From Shewanella halifaxensis HAW-EB4 (GTDB taxonomy: Bacteria; Pseudomonadota; Gammaproteobacteria; Enterobacterales; Shewanellaceae), in the NCBI RefSeq assembly GCF_000019185.1, contig NC_010334.1, positions 3,472,001 to 3,536,000 on the forward strand: a stretch of DNA of 64,000 nt. Direction: 5' to 3'. The position numbers and the translations under genes are program-made. Under the pieces are notes generated by a model. It was not told where the DNA came from. It ran no database searches and was given only the letters and a program-made list of their open reading frames with translations. Of the stretch, positions 1-8,898 are shown in pieces; the first letter of the stretch is position 1, and each line of letters begins with the position of its first letter.

Positions 1-476
1 ATTTTAGATAAGAATGGCCTCACCAATAACGGCGATTCACCTTGGCTTAAAAAGATGTTACCCGTGGTGACCAGTGATTCTGCACGGCTGATCCCAAGTA
101 GTTTCTGCAAACCACCACCAATGATCTTGATCACCCACTGCATAATGCCTAAGTAATACAGCATGGAGATCAGCGCGCTGATAAAGATAACCAGAGGAAG
201 CACGCGGATAGCGAACACAAAGCTGTTAGTTGCAAGGTCACCAAACAGAAAGTTAATCCCCTCATCGGCAAAACTTAACACCGACGCAACCCCCTGACTC
301 ACCGAGCCGAGAATATTTTGTCCCATAGGCACATACAGCACTAAGGCGGCCAAAGCGGCTTGCAAGGAAAATGCACCGAAAACTGTACGCCAGTTAATGG
401 CATGGCGGTTTTCAGAGAAAATCCAACCACAGAAAACGAGAAAAGAGATTCCGACTAAACTGATCAACAACTGCAT
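1..476 (-). CDS. nupC: NupC-type concentrative nucleoside transporter, N-terminal part
   Basis: The frame opens with ATG at 476 and runs off the left edge without a stop, giving about 158 residues of the N-terminal half. The translation starts MQLLISLVGISFLVFCGWIF and contains several hydrophobic segments. It has the CNT-family signatures VPMGQNILGSVSQG and, near the cut, SLVTTGNIFLSQGESPLLVRP. The family imports nucleosides by H+ or Na+ symport across the inner membrane. The Shine-Dalgarno is weak (GAG 8 bases before ATG). A long leader and a CRP-like site lie upstream. The family call is strong; substrate specificity cannot be judged. Confidence 0.87.
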   Translation of the reverse strand, partial: MQLLISLVGISFLVFCGWIFSENRHAINWRTVFGAFSLQAALAALVLYVPMGQNILGSVSQGVASVLSFADEGINFLFGDLATNSFVFAIRVLPLVIFISALISMLYYLGIMQWVIKIIGGGLQKLLGISRAESLVTTGNIFLSQGESPLLVRPFLSK

Positions 477-778
477 AATTTATCTCATTTTTTTAATATA
501 AAACGTTTAAATATAAAACGTTTAAATATAAAGAGTTAAGTTGCAGGCGGTCGCAATTGTATAGAATATGGGGAATGCTTTAATGAAAGCGACATTTGAC
601 GTCGACTAACAGGCTAGGGGTAAACCCGCCTTTTAGCGTCGAGCGATTTGAGTGTCCGGCCATTGATACAAGAATGAAGCACCTAAAAACTTACAAAAGT
701 TTTGCCGGTCCAACTCCGTGGGTTAATCACTTTCCATGTAGCGGCGATTAAGGTGGCAATGAACGAGAGGTTCTAGCC
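477..778 (-). other. Long 5' leader of nupC (about 300 nt), unassigned
   Basis: This is non-coding DNA between the inferred nupC promoter and its ATG. Read on the minus strand it holds GC-rich blocks able to pair (GACCGGC near 700-710 with GCCGGAC near 655-662) and a GGCGGG...CCCC segment near 615-630. Just before the gene, positions 495-532 carry two 15-bp direct repeats plus a partial third, each with the palindrome AAACGTTT. I compared it from memory with purine, cobalamin, TPP, ZTP and c-di-GMP-I riboswitch consensus sequences and found no convincing match. Confidence 0.35.
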
Positions 779-786
779 GGAACAGA

Positions 787-892
787 ATTATACGAACCAT
801 CGCCAAGATTAAAAGCCGTTAATCTAATTTAATTACAGTTTGTGTTGTTAAAGCGATCTACTTGCAGGGATAACGTGATTGCGATCACGTAA
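787..892 (-). promoter_or_regulatory. Candidate nupC promoter with CRP-like site
   Basis: On the minus strand a TATAAT hexamer lies at 787-792. Upstream at 872-892 is a palindrome with core GTGATTGCGATCAC, matching the CRP layout of TGTGA-N6-TCACA except for C/G at the outermost bases. nupC of Escherichia coli is CRP-controlled, which supports the call. The site centre is about 100 bp from the inferred start, so it would act from an upstream position. No good -35 was seen. Confidence 0.5.
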
Positions 893-951
893 GTTAGTAA
901 CATCGCTAATTTGGAAGCTTGGATCGATGAAGTGCTATTTTGGATAAATGC

Positions 952-976
952 GAGCTAGAAGTGTCACTTCTAGCTC
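952..976 (-). terminator. Hairpin after the rodA-like gene
   Basis: A perfect inverted repeat with 10-bp arms (GAGCTAGAAG / CTTCTAGCTC) and a 5-nt loop sits 24 bp past the rodA-like stop. The T-run after it is poor on the minus strand, so termination strength is uncertain. Confidence 0.45.
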
Positions 977-999
977 TATGCTGCTTCCATGCTCAACTG

Positions 1000-2091
1000 T
1001 TATGGTTTATAAGATTTTTGTAGGCAAAGGGACATAATAATGCCGAAACAAATTCCTTGGGTGATCATGGCTGTACCGCCATAACTAAAGAAGGGTAATG
1101 GGCTCCCCATTACTGGCAGTAAACCACTCACCATCCCCATATTAATAAAGGCATATAAGAAGAAACTGAGCGCAAAAGTGGCGCTGACTAAACGGTTGAA
1201 TGACGAATTACATTGATAAGCTAACCAAATGACTCGTCCTGTAATAAACAAATAGAGTCCTACCAAGAGTAAGCATCCGATAAAGCCCCACTGCTCTGCA
1301 TAGGTTGAGAAAATAAAGTCAGTATGACTTTCCGGAATGAATCCAAGCTGACCCTGCGTCGCATTTGTCCAACCTTTTCCGTGCATTCCCCCAGAACCAA
1401 TTGCAATCAATGATTGAATAATTTGGTAACCCGCACCAAGGGGATCGGATTCAGGATCCAGAAATTGAGTCACACGCTTTTTTTGATAGGCTTCCATTAC
1501 AAAAAACCACAACATAGGGATAGTAATTGTGACTCCAGCGAGAAATGAACCAATAATTTTCCAGCTCATTCCAGCAAAATACAAAACAAATAGCGCGTAG
1601 ATAACGGTGAATATCGCCCCATCTAGATCGGGCTGAATAAATATCAACCCCGCTGGAACCGAAGTGACGAGTAGACAGATGAAGATTTTTTTAATATCAG
1701 GGCGTCCACCTTCGGCAACTAAAATCCATGCAACCATCAAGGGGATAGCGACTTTGACTAACTCAGAGGGCTGGAATCGAATCGGCCCAATAACCAACCA
1801 ACGTTGAGAACCGTTAGTACTATCACCAGCAAAAATGACTCCGAGCAGCAGAATTACCGCCACAGCATATAGATAAGGGGTTGCTCGCTGATACCGCCTT
1901 GGTGGGATGACTGACATAACAACAATACAGCCGATCGCAATAAAAGCTCTAATAAGGTGCCGCTCTAGCATAGACTCACTGAAACCACTGGCGCTCCATA
2001 CCGTGAGTGAGCCAAGCAGAATCAACAACGAAATAGCAAGTAATAACGGGAAGTCAATTCGAGGAGTGTATTTAAACATATCTATCTTCAT
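1000..2091 (-). CDS. RodA/FtsW-family SEDS peptidoglycan polymerase, stand-alone paralogue
   Basis: This is a 363-residue polytopic inner-membrane protein of the SEDS family, which polymerises lipid II glycan strands with a class B PBP. Visible family blocks are GSQRW near 95, FQPSELVK near 107, PESHTDFIFSTYAEQWG near 255-270 with the essential Asp of HTDF, and PLPFFSYGGT near 333. Length fits RodA (about 370). The usual QPDLGT block reads QPDLDGA here. There is no adjacent mrdA, mltB or dacA, which normally flank rodA, so this is probably an extra copy. The gene stands alone with its own hairpin downstream. Confidence 0.88.
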   Translation of the reverse strand: MKIDMFKYTPRIDFPLLLAISLLILLGSLTVWSASGFSESMLERHLIRAFIAIGCIVVMSVIPPRRYQRATPYLYAVAVILLLGVIFAGDSTNGSQRWLVIGPIRFQPSELVKVAIPLMVAWILVAEGGRPDIKKIFICLLVTSVPAGLIFIQPDLDGAIFTVIYALFVLYFAGMSWKIIGSFLAGVTITIPMLWFFVMEAYQKKRVTQFLDPESDPLGAGYQIIQSLIAIGSGGMHGKGWTNATQGQLGFIPESHTDFIFSTYAEQWGFIGCLLLVGLYLFITGRVIWLAYQCNSSFNRLVSATFALSFFLYAFINMGMVSGLLPVMGSPLPFFSYGGTAMITQGICFGIIMSLCLQKSYKP

Positions 2092-2507
2092 TCAACATAA
2101 AACATGAGATATCAAACAGAGAGACAAGCAAACTGGTGATCATAATGCGGGAGAGTATAAACAGTTTTTTAGTTTTTAAAATAAACTTGTTTAACTTTAT
2201 ATTTTTCAATACGTTATAGTTTATCGTTTGTAACTACTTTGTTGACTAGATTGTCTATCCAGTGCCGAATTCAGCTTTAATCAGACAAAAAAAGCTTAGC
2301 CACCCATAATAAATTAACAAAAGCACTTAACAAGAGCACTCAATAAAAGTACTGCCCCATAGAGATAGCGCTATTGATGGTTAGCTATTTTTAGAGCATG
2401 CAATCGCCATTACCGAACGCTAAAGCATCCGGTAATTTGTTTGAATATCAGTTACTTTTGAATATTGGCAATTTTGAAGAGCGAAGCTATATCAATAGTG
2501 TTATCCG
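2092..2507. other. Intergenic, no gene seen
   Basis: This stretch is A/T-rich and has no credible reading frame. It contains a small inverted repeat near 2410-2437 (ATTACCG / CGGTAAT arms, roughly 50 bp past the downstream end of the Usp gene). Nothing else was recognised. Confidence 0.5.
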
Positions 2508-3455
2508 TTAACTTATCGGTGACTCAAAGCCTTCAGGCTTTAACGCCACTAACGAGCACTTAATCGATTGCAAGATATTCTCTGCGGTATTGCCGATAAC
2601 AAAGCCTGGAATACCCGTCCTTGCCAAGGTGCCCATAACTAAGATATCGATCTCTTTCTCGTTGACGAACTCAGGGATTTGAACATCCGCAGCGCCTTGC
2701 AGATGGTGAATAATAATGTCACCACCAATGCCAGATTGTTCAATGAGGCTGTCTAATGCTTTGCGATGACTGACTCTTAAACTTTCAAGCTCTGCGTTTA
2801 GTTCCTCTTGGTCAATTTTAATCCAGAGACTGTTTCTCAAGTAACTTTCAAGATTATATTCCCAACAAGATAAAACATGCAGGCGGTAGTCACACCTGTT
2901 GGCAGTATCGCGAGCTAACTGCAACATTCTAATTGAGAGTGCATTTTCTTCAAGGCTCGTGCTAATGGGATCTATCGCAACTGCAACCTGTCGTTTGTCC
3001 AACGGTTGATGGACTAAACGATTAAGCCAAACAGGACACGGGCATTTGCGCAGTAATGTCATGTCGATAGCCTTGAACCCTTCACCCGTTCCAGCCATAG
3101 GTTCAGCATCTTTAATCAACAGATCGTGCTTATGCTGTAAGATATTTTTTATGATGTTTACCGCCGGTTTTTCGCCACTAAAGACTTCCAGAGGCAAGGG
3201 AGCATCCGCCTCGGCAATATGATTTTCCTGCCTGCTTTTATCTATCTGTTGATTGACTGTTTGTCGCAGCGCATTTTCATAGATGTCTTGATATTGAGCG
3301 TTTATTTTGTGTGAGCTAGGTGAGAGCGCAGGACAAACAATCAAGCCTTTTACCCGTGCATGATTAGCCTGAGACAGTCGCAGCGCTTGCCCTATGGAGT
3401 CACTGTCACTAGGCAATCCCTGACTAACAAATAATATATTCTTGAAGCTTTTCAT
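2508..3455 (-). CDS. Tandem universal stress protein, UspE-like
   Basis: This 315-residue cytoplasmic protein has two Usp domains in tandem. The second ends with the nucleotide-binding-like signature VMGTLARTGIPGFVIGNTAENIL. The first half has the LLRKCPCPVWL block that is also seen in UspE. Length and layout match UspE (about 316 aa). I placed the start at the ATG at 3455 because GGAGG lies 5 bases upstream; a longer frame reaches 3479 but has no comparable site. It is probably a stress-response protein. Whether it is the UspE orthologue or a paralogue cannot be settled from context. Confidence 0.85.
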   Translation of the reverse strand: MKSFKNILFVSQGLPSDSDSIGQALRLSQANHARVKGLIVCPALSPSSHKINAQYQDIYENALRQTVNQQIDKSRQENHIAEADAPLPLEVFSGEKPAVNIIKNILQHKHDLLIKDAEPMAGTGEGFKAIDMTLLRKCPCPVWLNRLVHQPLDKRQVAVAIDPISTSLEENALSIRMLQLARDTANRCDYRLHVLSCWEYNLESYLRNSLWIKIDQEELNAELESLRVSHRKALDSLIEQSGIGGDIIIHHLQGAADVQIPEFVNEKEIDILVMGTLARTGIPGFVIGNTAENILQSIKCSLVALKPEGFESPIS

Positions 3456-3702
3456 CTCTACCTCCGTGATATGGAGCACCTTGAGGGCTGGCGTTGAGCT
3501 TTAAAATGTCTCGTTTTGTTTATTGCTAGCGACGAAAAACATTGCTAAACGCAACAGATCCTTTCAAGTATTGTTCGACACAGGAAAATTTGCCAATCTG
3601 AGAGTGAAATATGAACTGTGAAATGAGGCTGAAGAGTTGCTATTTTTTCCAAAGTGTGGAGATTTTCCCGCTCCACCACTTTGTCAAATGAGTAGGTATT
3701 TT

Positions 3703-3924
3703 TTACCAATTGTTCAAGTTAGTTTTTTCCTTTCCCTCAAGTAAGAGGCCAGCAAATATTAAAACACCATAAACAAATACACATTCGAGAGTACCAACAC
3801 TTGGCCGTACTACTATACCGATAACAGCGAATACAAAAGCTAGACCCATAACAAATTGACCTTTTGCTGAATACCCTGTCCGCGAAGAAGGCTTAATTTT
3901 TTTCTTATAATGCAAATATGACAT
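3703..3924 (-). CDS. Small membrane protein, N-terminus possibly frameshifted
   Basis: From the ATG at 3924 this encodes about 73 residues with two predicted membrane segments and a charged N-terminal stretch (HYKKKIKPSSRTGYS). No family was recognised. That ATG has no good ribosome site. A better one (AAGGAAG then ATG at 3988) opens a frame MEFFF that breaks at a run of nine T. Adding one T there and one in a run of six T would join it to this ORF and give a three-helix protein. The gene may therefore be damaged, or the sequence may have homopolymer errors. Confidence 0.4.
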   Translation of the reverse strand: MSYLHYKKKIKPSSRTGYSAKGQFVMGLAFVFAVIGIVVRPSVGTLECVFVYGVLIFAGLLLEGKEKTNLNNW

Positions 3925-4234
3925 CACAAAGAAATACAAAGGGCTTAGGCAAAAAACAAACCTAATACAATCGAAAAAAAAACTCCATAATTAACTTCCT
4001 TGTAAACAATAAGCCTTTTCTCAGCGAATGGTGTAATAGCCTTGATGGGGCTTAATTTAGAGGCTTGTTATACGCCACTATAATAAAGGTAAAGCGTCTT
4101 GTAAAATGTAGCCCTCTTTTTACTGCATCCAAATGTGTAGATAGGATATATGGCAACTAACCCCTTTTCACTGTTCGTTGCGAGTTGTTCGCTACAGAAT
4201 CAATTACTCGTAGTCAGACGCGCCCACCTTTACA
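3925..4234. other. Intergenic with an attC-like imperfect hairpin
   Basis: On the minus strand, GTATAACAAGCC (about 4064-4075) and GGCTTATTGTTTAC (about 4004-4017) form imperfect inverted arms about 71 nt across. That size and sequence recall an integron attC site, but the R-box consensus is not met and no integrase is present. The upstream bases of the frameshifted small membrane gene also fall here. Confidence 0.25.
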
Positions 4235-4701
4235 CTAAGTTTCTTCGTAAGTATGCGAATAAAGCTCAAACAAGTTTCCAAACGGGTCTTCTAGATAAAC
4301 CATTTTTGCTTGTTTGTTATCATCTTCAGGGTGGTAACGCATAAGTCACCACCCTTACACACAAATTCTTCAGTACGTTTAATCGCACCTTCAAAGTCAT
4401 CAGTTTGAAGACAGAAATGGAAAATACCAATACGTAAGAAGTCCACTTCATGGCGCTCTTGACTAACAACCATCTCAAACAGTTCAACGCCAATACCATC
4501 AGATGTCACTAGGTGAGCAATATTGAAACCTTTGAAGCCGTCACCGAAAACGGCTATATACATTCTACCAATGGCCGTCTCACGCTCTTCAATAACTTGA
4601 GTGTTACCCATAACCAGTTATAGGCCCAGTGCTTTAGTGTAAAACTCAACGGCTTTGTCCATGTCACCGAGCATGATCCCAACGTGACTCATTTTCATCA
4701 T
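4235..4701 (-). pseudogene. VOC/glyoxalase-family protein, broken by a stop and a frameshift
   Basis: The gene starts at ATG 4701 behind TGGAGC and reads MMKMSHVGIMLGDMDKAVEF, a typical VOC N-terminus. A TAA at 4618-4620 then interrupts it in frame; CAA to TAA would explain this. Reading resumes in frame through GRMYIAVFGDGFKGFNIAHL. Near 4335, after KGGDL, the frame shifts by one base. The proper C-terminus YLEDPFGNLFELYSH continues in another frame to TAG at 4235. Two independent lesions point to a pseudogene. The family includes glyoxalases, dioxygenases and epimerases, so its former substrate is unknown. Confidence 0.8.
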
Positions 4702-5489
4702 TTTGCTCCACTCTCAAAAGTTATATTGGTTACTCATTTCGATGGAGAGAGTATAGGTCTAGACAATGAAAACTATAAATTATCAATAATTATCCATATG
4801 ATAACTTTTCATTATAACCACCTTCAGCTTGCCCTCCTTGGTGTTTTGTAAAACGTAAAGCCACTTCGATGGTGAGATGGGGGGCAGTGAGCCTACTAGC
4901 CTATGAAAAAATCGATAAGACTTGCTTAACTCACTTTTGGACAAAAGCTGCTCACCACGGCGAATATGGCGAAGCCATGTGCTAATAAGCGAGAGCTAGG
5001 GATAGCGAACTGGCCGTTAAACACGGATGTTATTGGAACAAAGAGGCCACGAAGAAAGGCAACAGCTCGTAGTCAGCTCACATGTCGCTACTTCTGTGGG
5101 ACGCTATAAAGCCCTCCTTGGCTGCTCTGCGGTTTCATCCTTGAAACCGAAGCCCACAGCCGCACCGACATCTGACTATTTATCTCTGCGAATTAGATCC
5201 CTAAGATGTTACAAACTCGTTTTTTGATAGAAACGAGTTACGAAGTTCTGAACAGTCAAATCTTTCGAATAACTTTTTCTATTCCAGATCTTCTACAAAT
5301 GTCTGACCAAATTATCTAATCCACTACACCACAACAAACCATGAATTAACTCAGTATGGTAAGAGTCGCTTAACTAAGATTAACCTGATTCGAAGAAGGA
5401 GCTAGAAAAGTGCACTTCCTCGTATTGGTCACGATAAATTTCAATCCTTGAGGTTAGAAGAAACCTTCGCCCTCAAGGGTACTAGCCAA
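4702..5489. repeat. Gene-free region, probable interspersed intergenic repeat
   Basis: No credible gene was seen. Positions about 4860-5185 have a mosaic of short palindromes, for example GGTTTCA-TCC-TTGAAACC near 5130-5147. The composition resembles non-coding elements I recall between Shewanella genes (GCCCTCCTTGGCTGCTCTGC with a GTCGGTGCGGCTG block on the other strand). CCCTCCTTGG occurs twice, near 4832 and 5113. The 5027-5227 frame has no ribosome site and reads like chance translation of the element. The copy number cannot be assessed from one window. Confidence 0.4.
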
Positions 5490-5834
5490 CTATTCGATAA
5501 ACCTTTCGTTCAACGCTTTTTTTAAATGACCGTATAAAAACGCATTGCCTTGTTGGAGATTGATACAAACTTCTTCTAGCCAATAAATATCAACCAGCAA
5601 ATGGATATCTGAGGAAATTTGCATTAAATGCTTTTGCGTCAGAGTTTCAATAGGAGCATTCCAAGCAAGTGACAGATCCATAATCACCGTTCTACTCTTC
5701 TCGATATGGGGAATCCATTCTAGTTCCTTGAGAGGCTCGTTATTCACAGTAGAAACAATGAATAAATAGCAACCTCCTTCGCCCATATCAAGGATACGAT
5801 AAGGGCGATCATTCAAATAGGTCGTTATCTCCAT
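5490..5834 (-). CDS. Unrecognised protein, possibly a degenerate alpha/beta-hydrolase N-terminal half
   Basis: This 114-residue protein has a strong ribosome site (AAGGAGC, 4 bases before ATG). It begins 24 bp after the alkylsulfatase-like gene on the same strand, so the two are probably one operon. The pattern RILDMGEG...LFIVS..., ...TVIMDLSLAW..., ...LLVDIYWLEEVCINLQQGN resembles the strand order of an alpha/beta hydrolase up to the nucleophile elbow. The G-x-S-x-G motif is replaced by LQQGN and the C-terminal half is absent. This is a tentative structural reading only. It has no signal peptide. Confidence 0.55.
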   Translation of the reverse strand: MEITTYLNDRPYRILDMGEGGCYLFIVSTVNNEPLKELEWIPHIEKSRTVIMDLSLAWNAPIETLTQKHLMQISSDIHLLVDIYWLEEVCINLQQGNAFLYGHLKKALNERFIE

Positions 5835-5858
5835 TAGTGCTCCTTATTTGCTTGTTGA

Positions 5859-7616
5859 TTAGTTGATAGTCAATGCGGTATCAAAGGCACCTAATGAAGC
5901 ATCAAGTTGATTAAATCGTGTATTTCCAAGTACGACATTACTCCATTGCGAATGCGATAAACTGACGGTGACACCATTATTCGGTTGTGGGCTAATTTGG
6001 ATAATCCCGTTGCGTAATTCGATACCAAACAAAGTATGGCTATCACTCATTTTTAGATTAAACTGAGCATGTAAGCTCTCCGCTTTTCGTGTATCAACTA
6101 AATAACGAAGGTAATTCACGTTATTTTCAATCGGCGATTGCTCTAGTTTGTTTTTATCGACTGAGCCAAGCATTTGGCTTAATGTTTGGAAATTATCAAT
6201 GCTGTGGTTTGCTAAAGAAAGTTGCCCTTCATGCAATAGGGCTTCTGAGATGTAAAATCCGCGCGCATTGGCTGAGCTGGTTCGTTGCCCAAGAGCACGA
6301 GCAGCATCGGCACGAAATTGTTTTACCTCAGCATTAATGGGGTCAACCTCAAGCAGTTGCGAAGTTAGATATAAAGACCACTGCCAGCCTTCTACTGTTT
6401 GTTTTTGGTTAGATGAACGGACCATTTTAGTTGCGGTCTCAGCGCCACCGAGACTGGATATATAAGTATGTGCAAATTCATTGCTACGCATTGGATTAAT
6501 ATCGTACACATCCCAACCATTCCACCCGACCGTACCGTTATAAACTTGCTTAACATGGCTTTCTACTTGGCCATAAGTTTCTTTATCTTTTCTCATTGCT
6601 TCAGGGAAATAAACAAATTCAGCTGCACCTTGAGCATCTTTTCCTAAACTGATAGCTCGAATCGTTTGGTCGTGGATCAGTTGCATCGAATCACGAAATG
6701 CTTGAATAGAATCGATTGCAGATTGACGAGTAACATTCGCAGCGCCATGAATATCCACGTGATAATCAAAGTCATAAGACAGCACTAAATCGGCGGCTTC
6801 AACCAATCGGATAGGATCGCGATACCGATCACCTCGTAAGGTGTACAAGTTGAAAATCGTACTATCACCGTTAACGGCGTTGGTGACCATTAAGCTTTTT
6901 TCAGGAAAGTAATAAGCAACACTATCCGTTACATCGGTTGGGCTTGGTAAAACAACCACTTCAGTGCCAGCAATGCGATGTGATTCTATTTCATTATGTG
7001 TAAACGTGATCTCTGGAGAGAGATAGCCTTTTTCTGCCGATAATTTATCGAGAGAAAAACCTAGTTTATTAGGAAAAGCATCCGGACCTTTCTCTGGGTG
7101 TAGCATGCCAAATTGTATCACCGCACGAGCATTGAAATTACCCGATAATGGACTAACTCCATTGTCTGCTAAAAGGTGTTTTTCCATCCATTCATGGGCA
7201 TAGACTTTTGTATTATCGCCTTGCCATACGGATGCGCCCCACACGTAGTGAGAATGAGTGTATAGAATCGCTTCAACTTCGATTTTTCCATTGAGCTTTT
7301 TCTCTAATGCCGCTCTTTGCTCTTTAGCGGCAGTAACACTATCGCCCGCATCAATGATTATCCAGCCTTCAGGCGCTTGAACTGCAATTATATTGCCAAT
7401 TCCCCAACCAGAAATACGATATACCCCTTCAGTGATCATCGTAATATCTTGTATATCAACGCCCCACGCTGTATCAACATTAACTGCAGGGGAAGTTGTT
7501 ATAGCCCCATTATTAGCCATTACTGGTTCGTAATTAAGTGAGAGATTATATTGTTCTGCAATAACGAATAAAGATGTTGAAAGTAATAAGGTGCCACCCA
7601 TAATTTTTTTAAACAT
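5859..7616 (-). CDS. Alkylsulfatase-family MBL-fold protein with altered metal site
   Basis: This 585-residue exported protein has a signal peptide MFKKIMGGTLLLSTSLFVIA. It has the layout of SdsA1/YjcS alkylsulfatases: MBL domain, dimerisation domain (RDPIRLVEAADLVLSYDFD) and a C-terminal SCP2-like domain. These enzymes hydrolyse alkyl sulfates with two zincs. Here the HxHxDH ligand motif reads H121-S-H-Y-V-W126, so the Asp and last His are Val and Trp. The ENATHT-type block carrying a Glu ligand reads NAVNGDST. Metal binding is probably lost or changed. The gene is divergent from a LysR regulator 170 bp away. Confidence 0.85.
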   Translation of the reverse strand: MFKKIMGGTLLLSTSLFVIAEQYNLSLNYEPVMANNGAITTSPAVNVDTAWGVDIQDITMITEGVYRISGWGIGNIIAVQAPEGWIIIDAGDSVTAAKEQRAALEKKLNGKIEVEAILYTHSHYVWGASVWQGDNTKVYAHEWMEKHLLADNGVSPLSGNFNARAVIQFGMLHPEKGPDAFPNKLGFSLDKLSAEKGYLSPEITFTHNEIESHRIAGTEVVVLPSPTDVTDSVAYYFPEKSLMVTNAVNGDSTIFNLYTLRGDRYRDPIRLVEAADLVLSYDFDYHVDIHGAANVTRQSAIDSIQAFRDSMQLIHDQTIRAISLGKDAQGAAEFVYFPEAMRKDKETYGQVESHVKQVYNGTVGWNGWDVYDINPMRSNEFAHTYISSLGGAETATKMVRSSNQKQTVEGWQWSLYLTSQLLEVDPINAEVKQFRADAARALGQRTSSANARGFYISEALLHEGQLSLANHSIDNFQTLSQMLGSVDKNKLEQSPIENNVNYLRYLVDTRKAESLHAQFNLKMSDSHTLFGIELRNGIIQISPQPNNGVTVSLSHSQWSNVVLGNTRFNQLDASLGAFDTALTIN

Positions 7617-7786
7617 AAATAAGGCCTTCTATAAAGTTGAAAACGAAACGGTTAAGCAACTGTGCTCTTGCTGCGTTTATTAAACTTGTATAGCCGATGC
7701 AAATCGATGAATAAGAGAAAGTCATTTATGCTGTATCTGTGTAGAATGAATCATCAAAAGTAAGCCATGTTTGCATAGGGATATCG

Positions 7787-8719
7787 ATGAAAAACAACCT
7801 AGATGAGTTGGATCTCAATCTATTAAAGCTGCTAAAAGTGGTGGTAGAAACAGGAAAAACACAGGTTGCAGCAGAGCAACTAGGGATATCACAAACCAGC
7901 GTGAGTCGAGGATTAGCCAAGCTGCGTGAAACCTTTGGCGATCAACTTTTTATTCGTAAGGCGCATGGCGTCGAGCCGTCTGAATTAGCGGAGAAACTTG
8001 CGGATGCTGCGGATGAAATGCTTAACCCGGTGAAAAAAGTGATGCAGTCTTATCACAGCTTTGATCCGATGAAATTTGATAGTGAGCTCACTATAGCAAT
8101 GAATATCTATTTTTTAGAATTATTCGGTGACGGTATTTTCACTGCGCTAAAGCAGGCATTACCTAACGCTAAATTTAAACTGGTATATTGGCAAGAAGAG
8201 ACGTTGAGCGAGATGCTTAATGGTCATGTGGATTATATGATCCACTTTTCAGCCTTTCCGCTTCCACAAGAAATTTATCAGCACAAACTGCAAGGCATCA
8301 ACCTTTGTCTTGTCGCAAGGAAGAATCATCCTGTACTGACAAAGAGCTGTGAGTGGGAAGATATTCATCATCTTCCTCTTGCACGATTGATCGTTGATGG
8401 AATCAATACTAAACGCTCTCCGATTGAAGAAATCTACCTTGCTAAAGGGTATCAAGCGACAACCTCTTTGCTTACTCACAGTGCAAGAGTGCTGCTTAAT
8501 CAACTAAAGCATTCAGATGACATTTTATTTGGCAGCAGTTACATGACAGCGCTTGATGACGAAGTCGCAACTTATCCTCTTCCCCTATTGCCTAAAGAAT
8601 TGCGTAATATTCAAGTAAACGGCGGGTATCTTCAAACCAAACGTGGATTTCCTCTCAACCAACTCTTACATCAGACCATGCAGACGTTTTTTGATGGTGT
8701 TACTCAGCCAAAGCAGTAA
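7787..8719 (+). CDS. LysR-family transcriptional regulator
   Basis: This 310-residue protein has an N-terminal winged helix-turn-helix (TQVAAEQLGISQTSVSRGL near 25-43) and a LysR-type effector domain. The segment LDELDLNLLKLLKVVVETG is typical of the subgroup with NodD/SyrM-like N-termini. It is transcribed away from the alkylsulfatase-like gene with 170 bp between the starts, the usual layout for a LysR regulator and its target, and the exported esterase gene follows it. The effector is unknown. Confidence 0.9.
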   Translation: MKNNLDELDLNLLKLLKVVVETGKTQVAAEQLGISQTSVSRGLAKLRETFGDQLFIRKAHGVEPSELAEKLADAADEMLNPVKKVMQSYHSFDPMKFDSELTIAMNIYFLELFGDGIFTALKQALPNAKFKLVYWQEETLSEMLNGHVDYMIHFSAFPLPQEIYQHKLQGINLCLVARKNHPVLTKSCEWEDIHHLPLARLIVDGINTKRSPIEEIYLAKGYQATTSLLTHSARVLLNQLKHSDDILFGSSYMTALDDEVATYPLPLLPKELRNIQVNGGYLQTKRGFPLNQLLHQTMQTFFDGVTQPKQ

Positions 8720-8898
8720 AATCGCCCTCCACAATTTCAAACTTCTGCCTTATCAAGTCGTTACTGATAGGGCAAATATGAATATCTCCAATTCATATCC
8801 TATTTTTAAGCCAGTCAGCATAATGTCTCTATCGACGCGATAACAGGTGATTATCTTCATCTCTAATCGAAGACTAAATATGCAATTAAAGGCCTGAT

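Noticed and set aside
477..778. Known riboswitch in the nupC leader
   Set aside because: Core motifs of purine, cobalamin, TPP, ZTP and c-di-GMP-I classes were not found, so only an unassigned leader is reported.
4150..4344. 64-codon plus-strand frame
   Set aside because: It lies antisense over the end of the broken VOC gene, which explains the open frame better.
5027..5227. 66-codon plus-strand frame
   Set aside because: It runs through palindromic repeat DNA and has no ribosome site.
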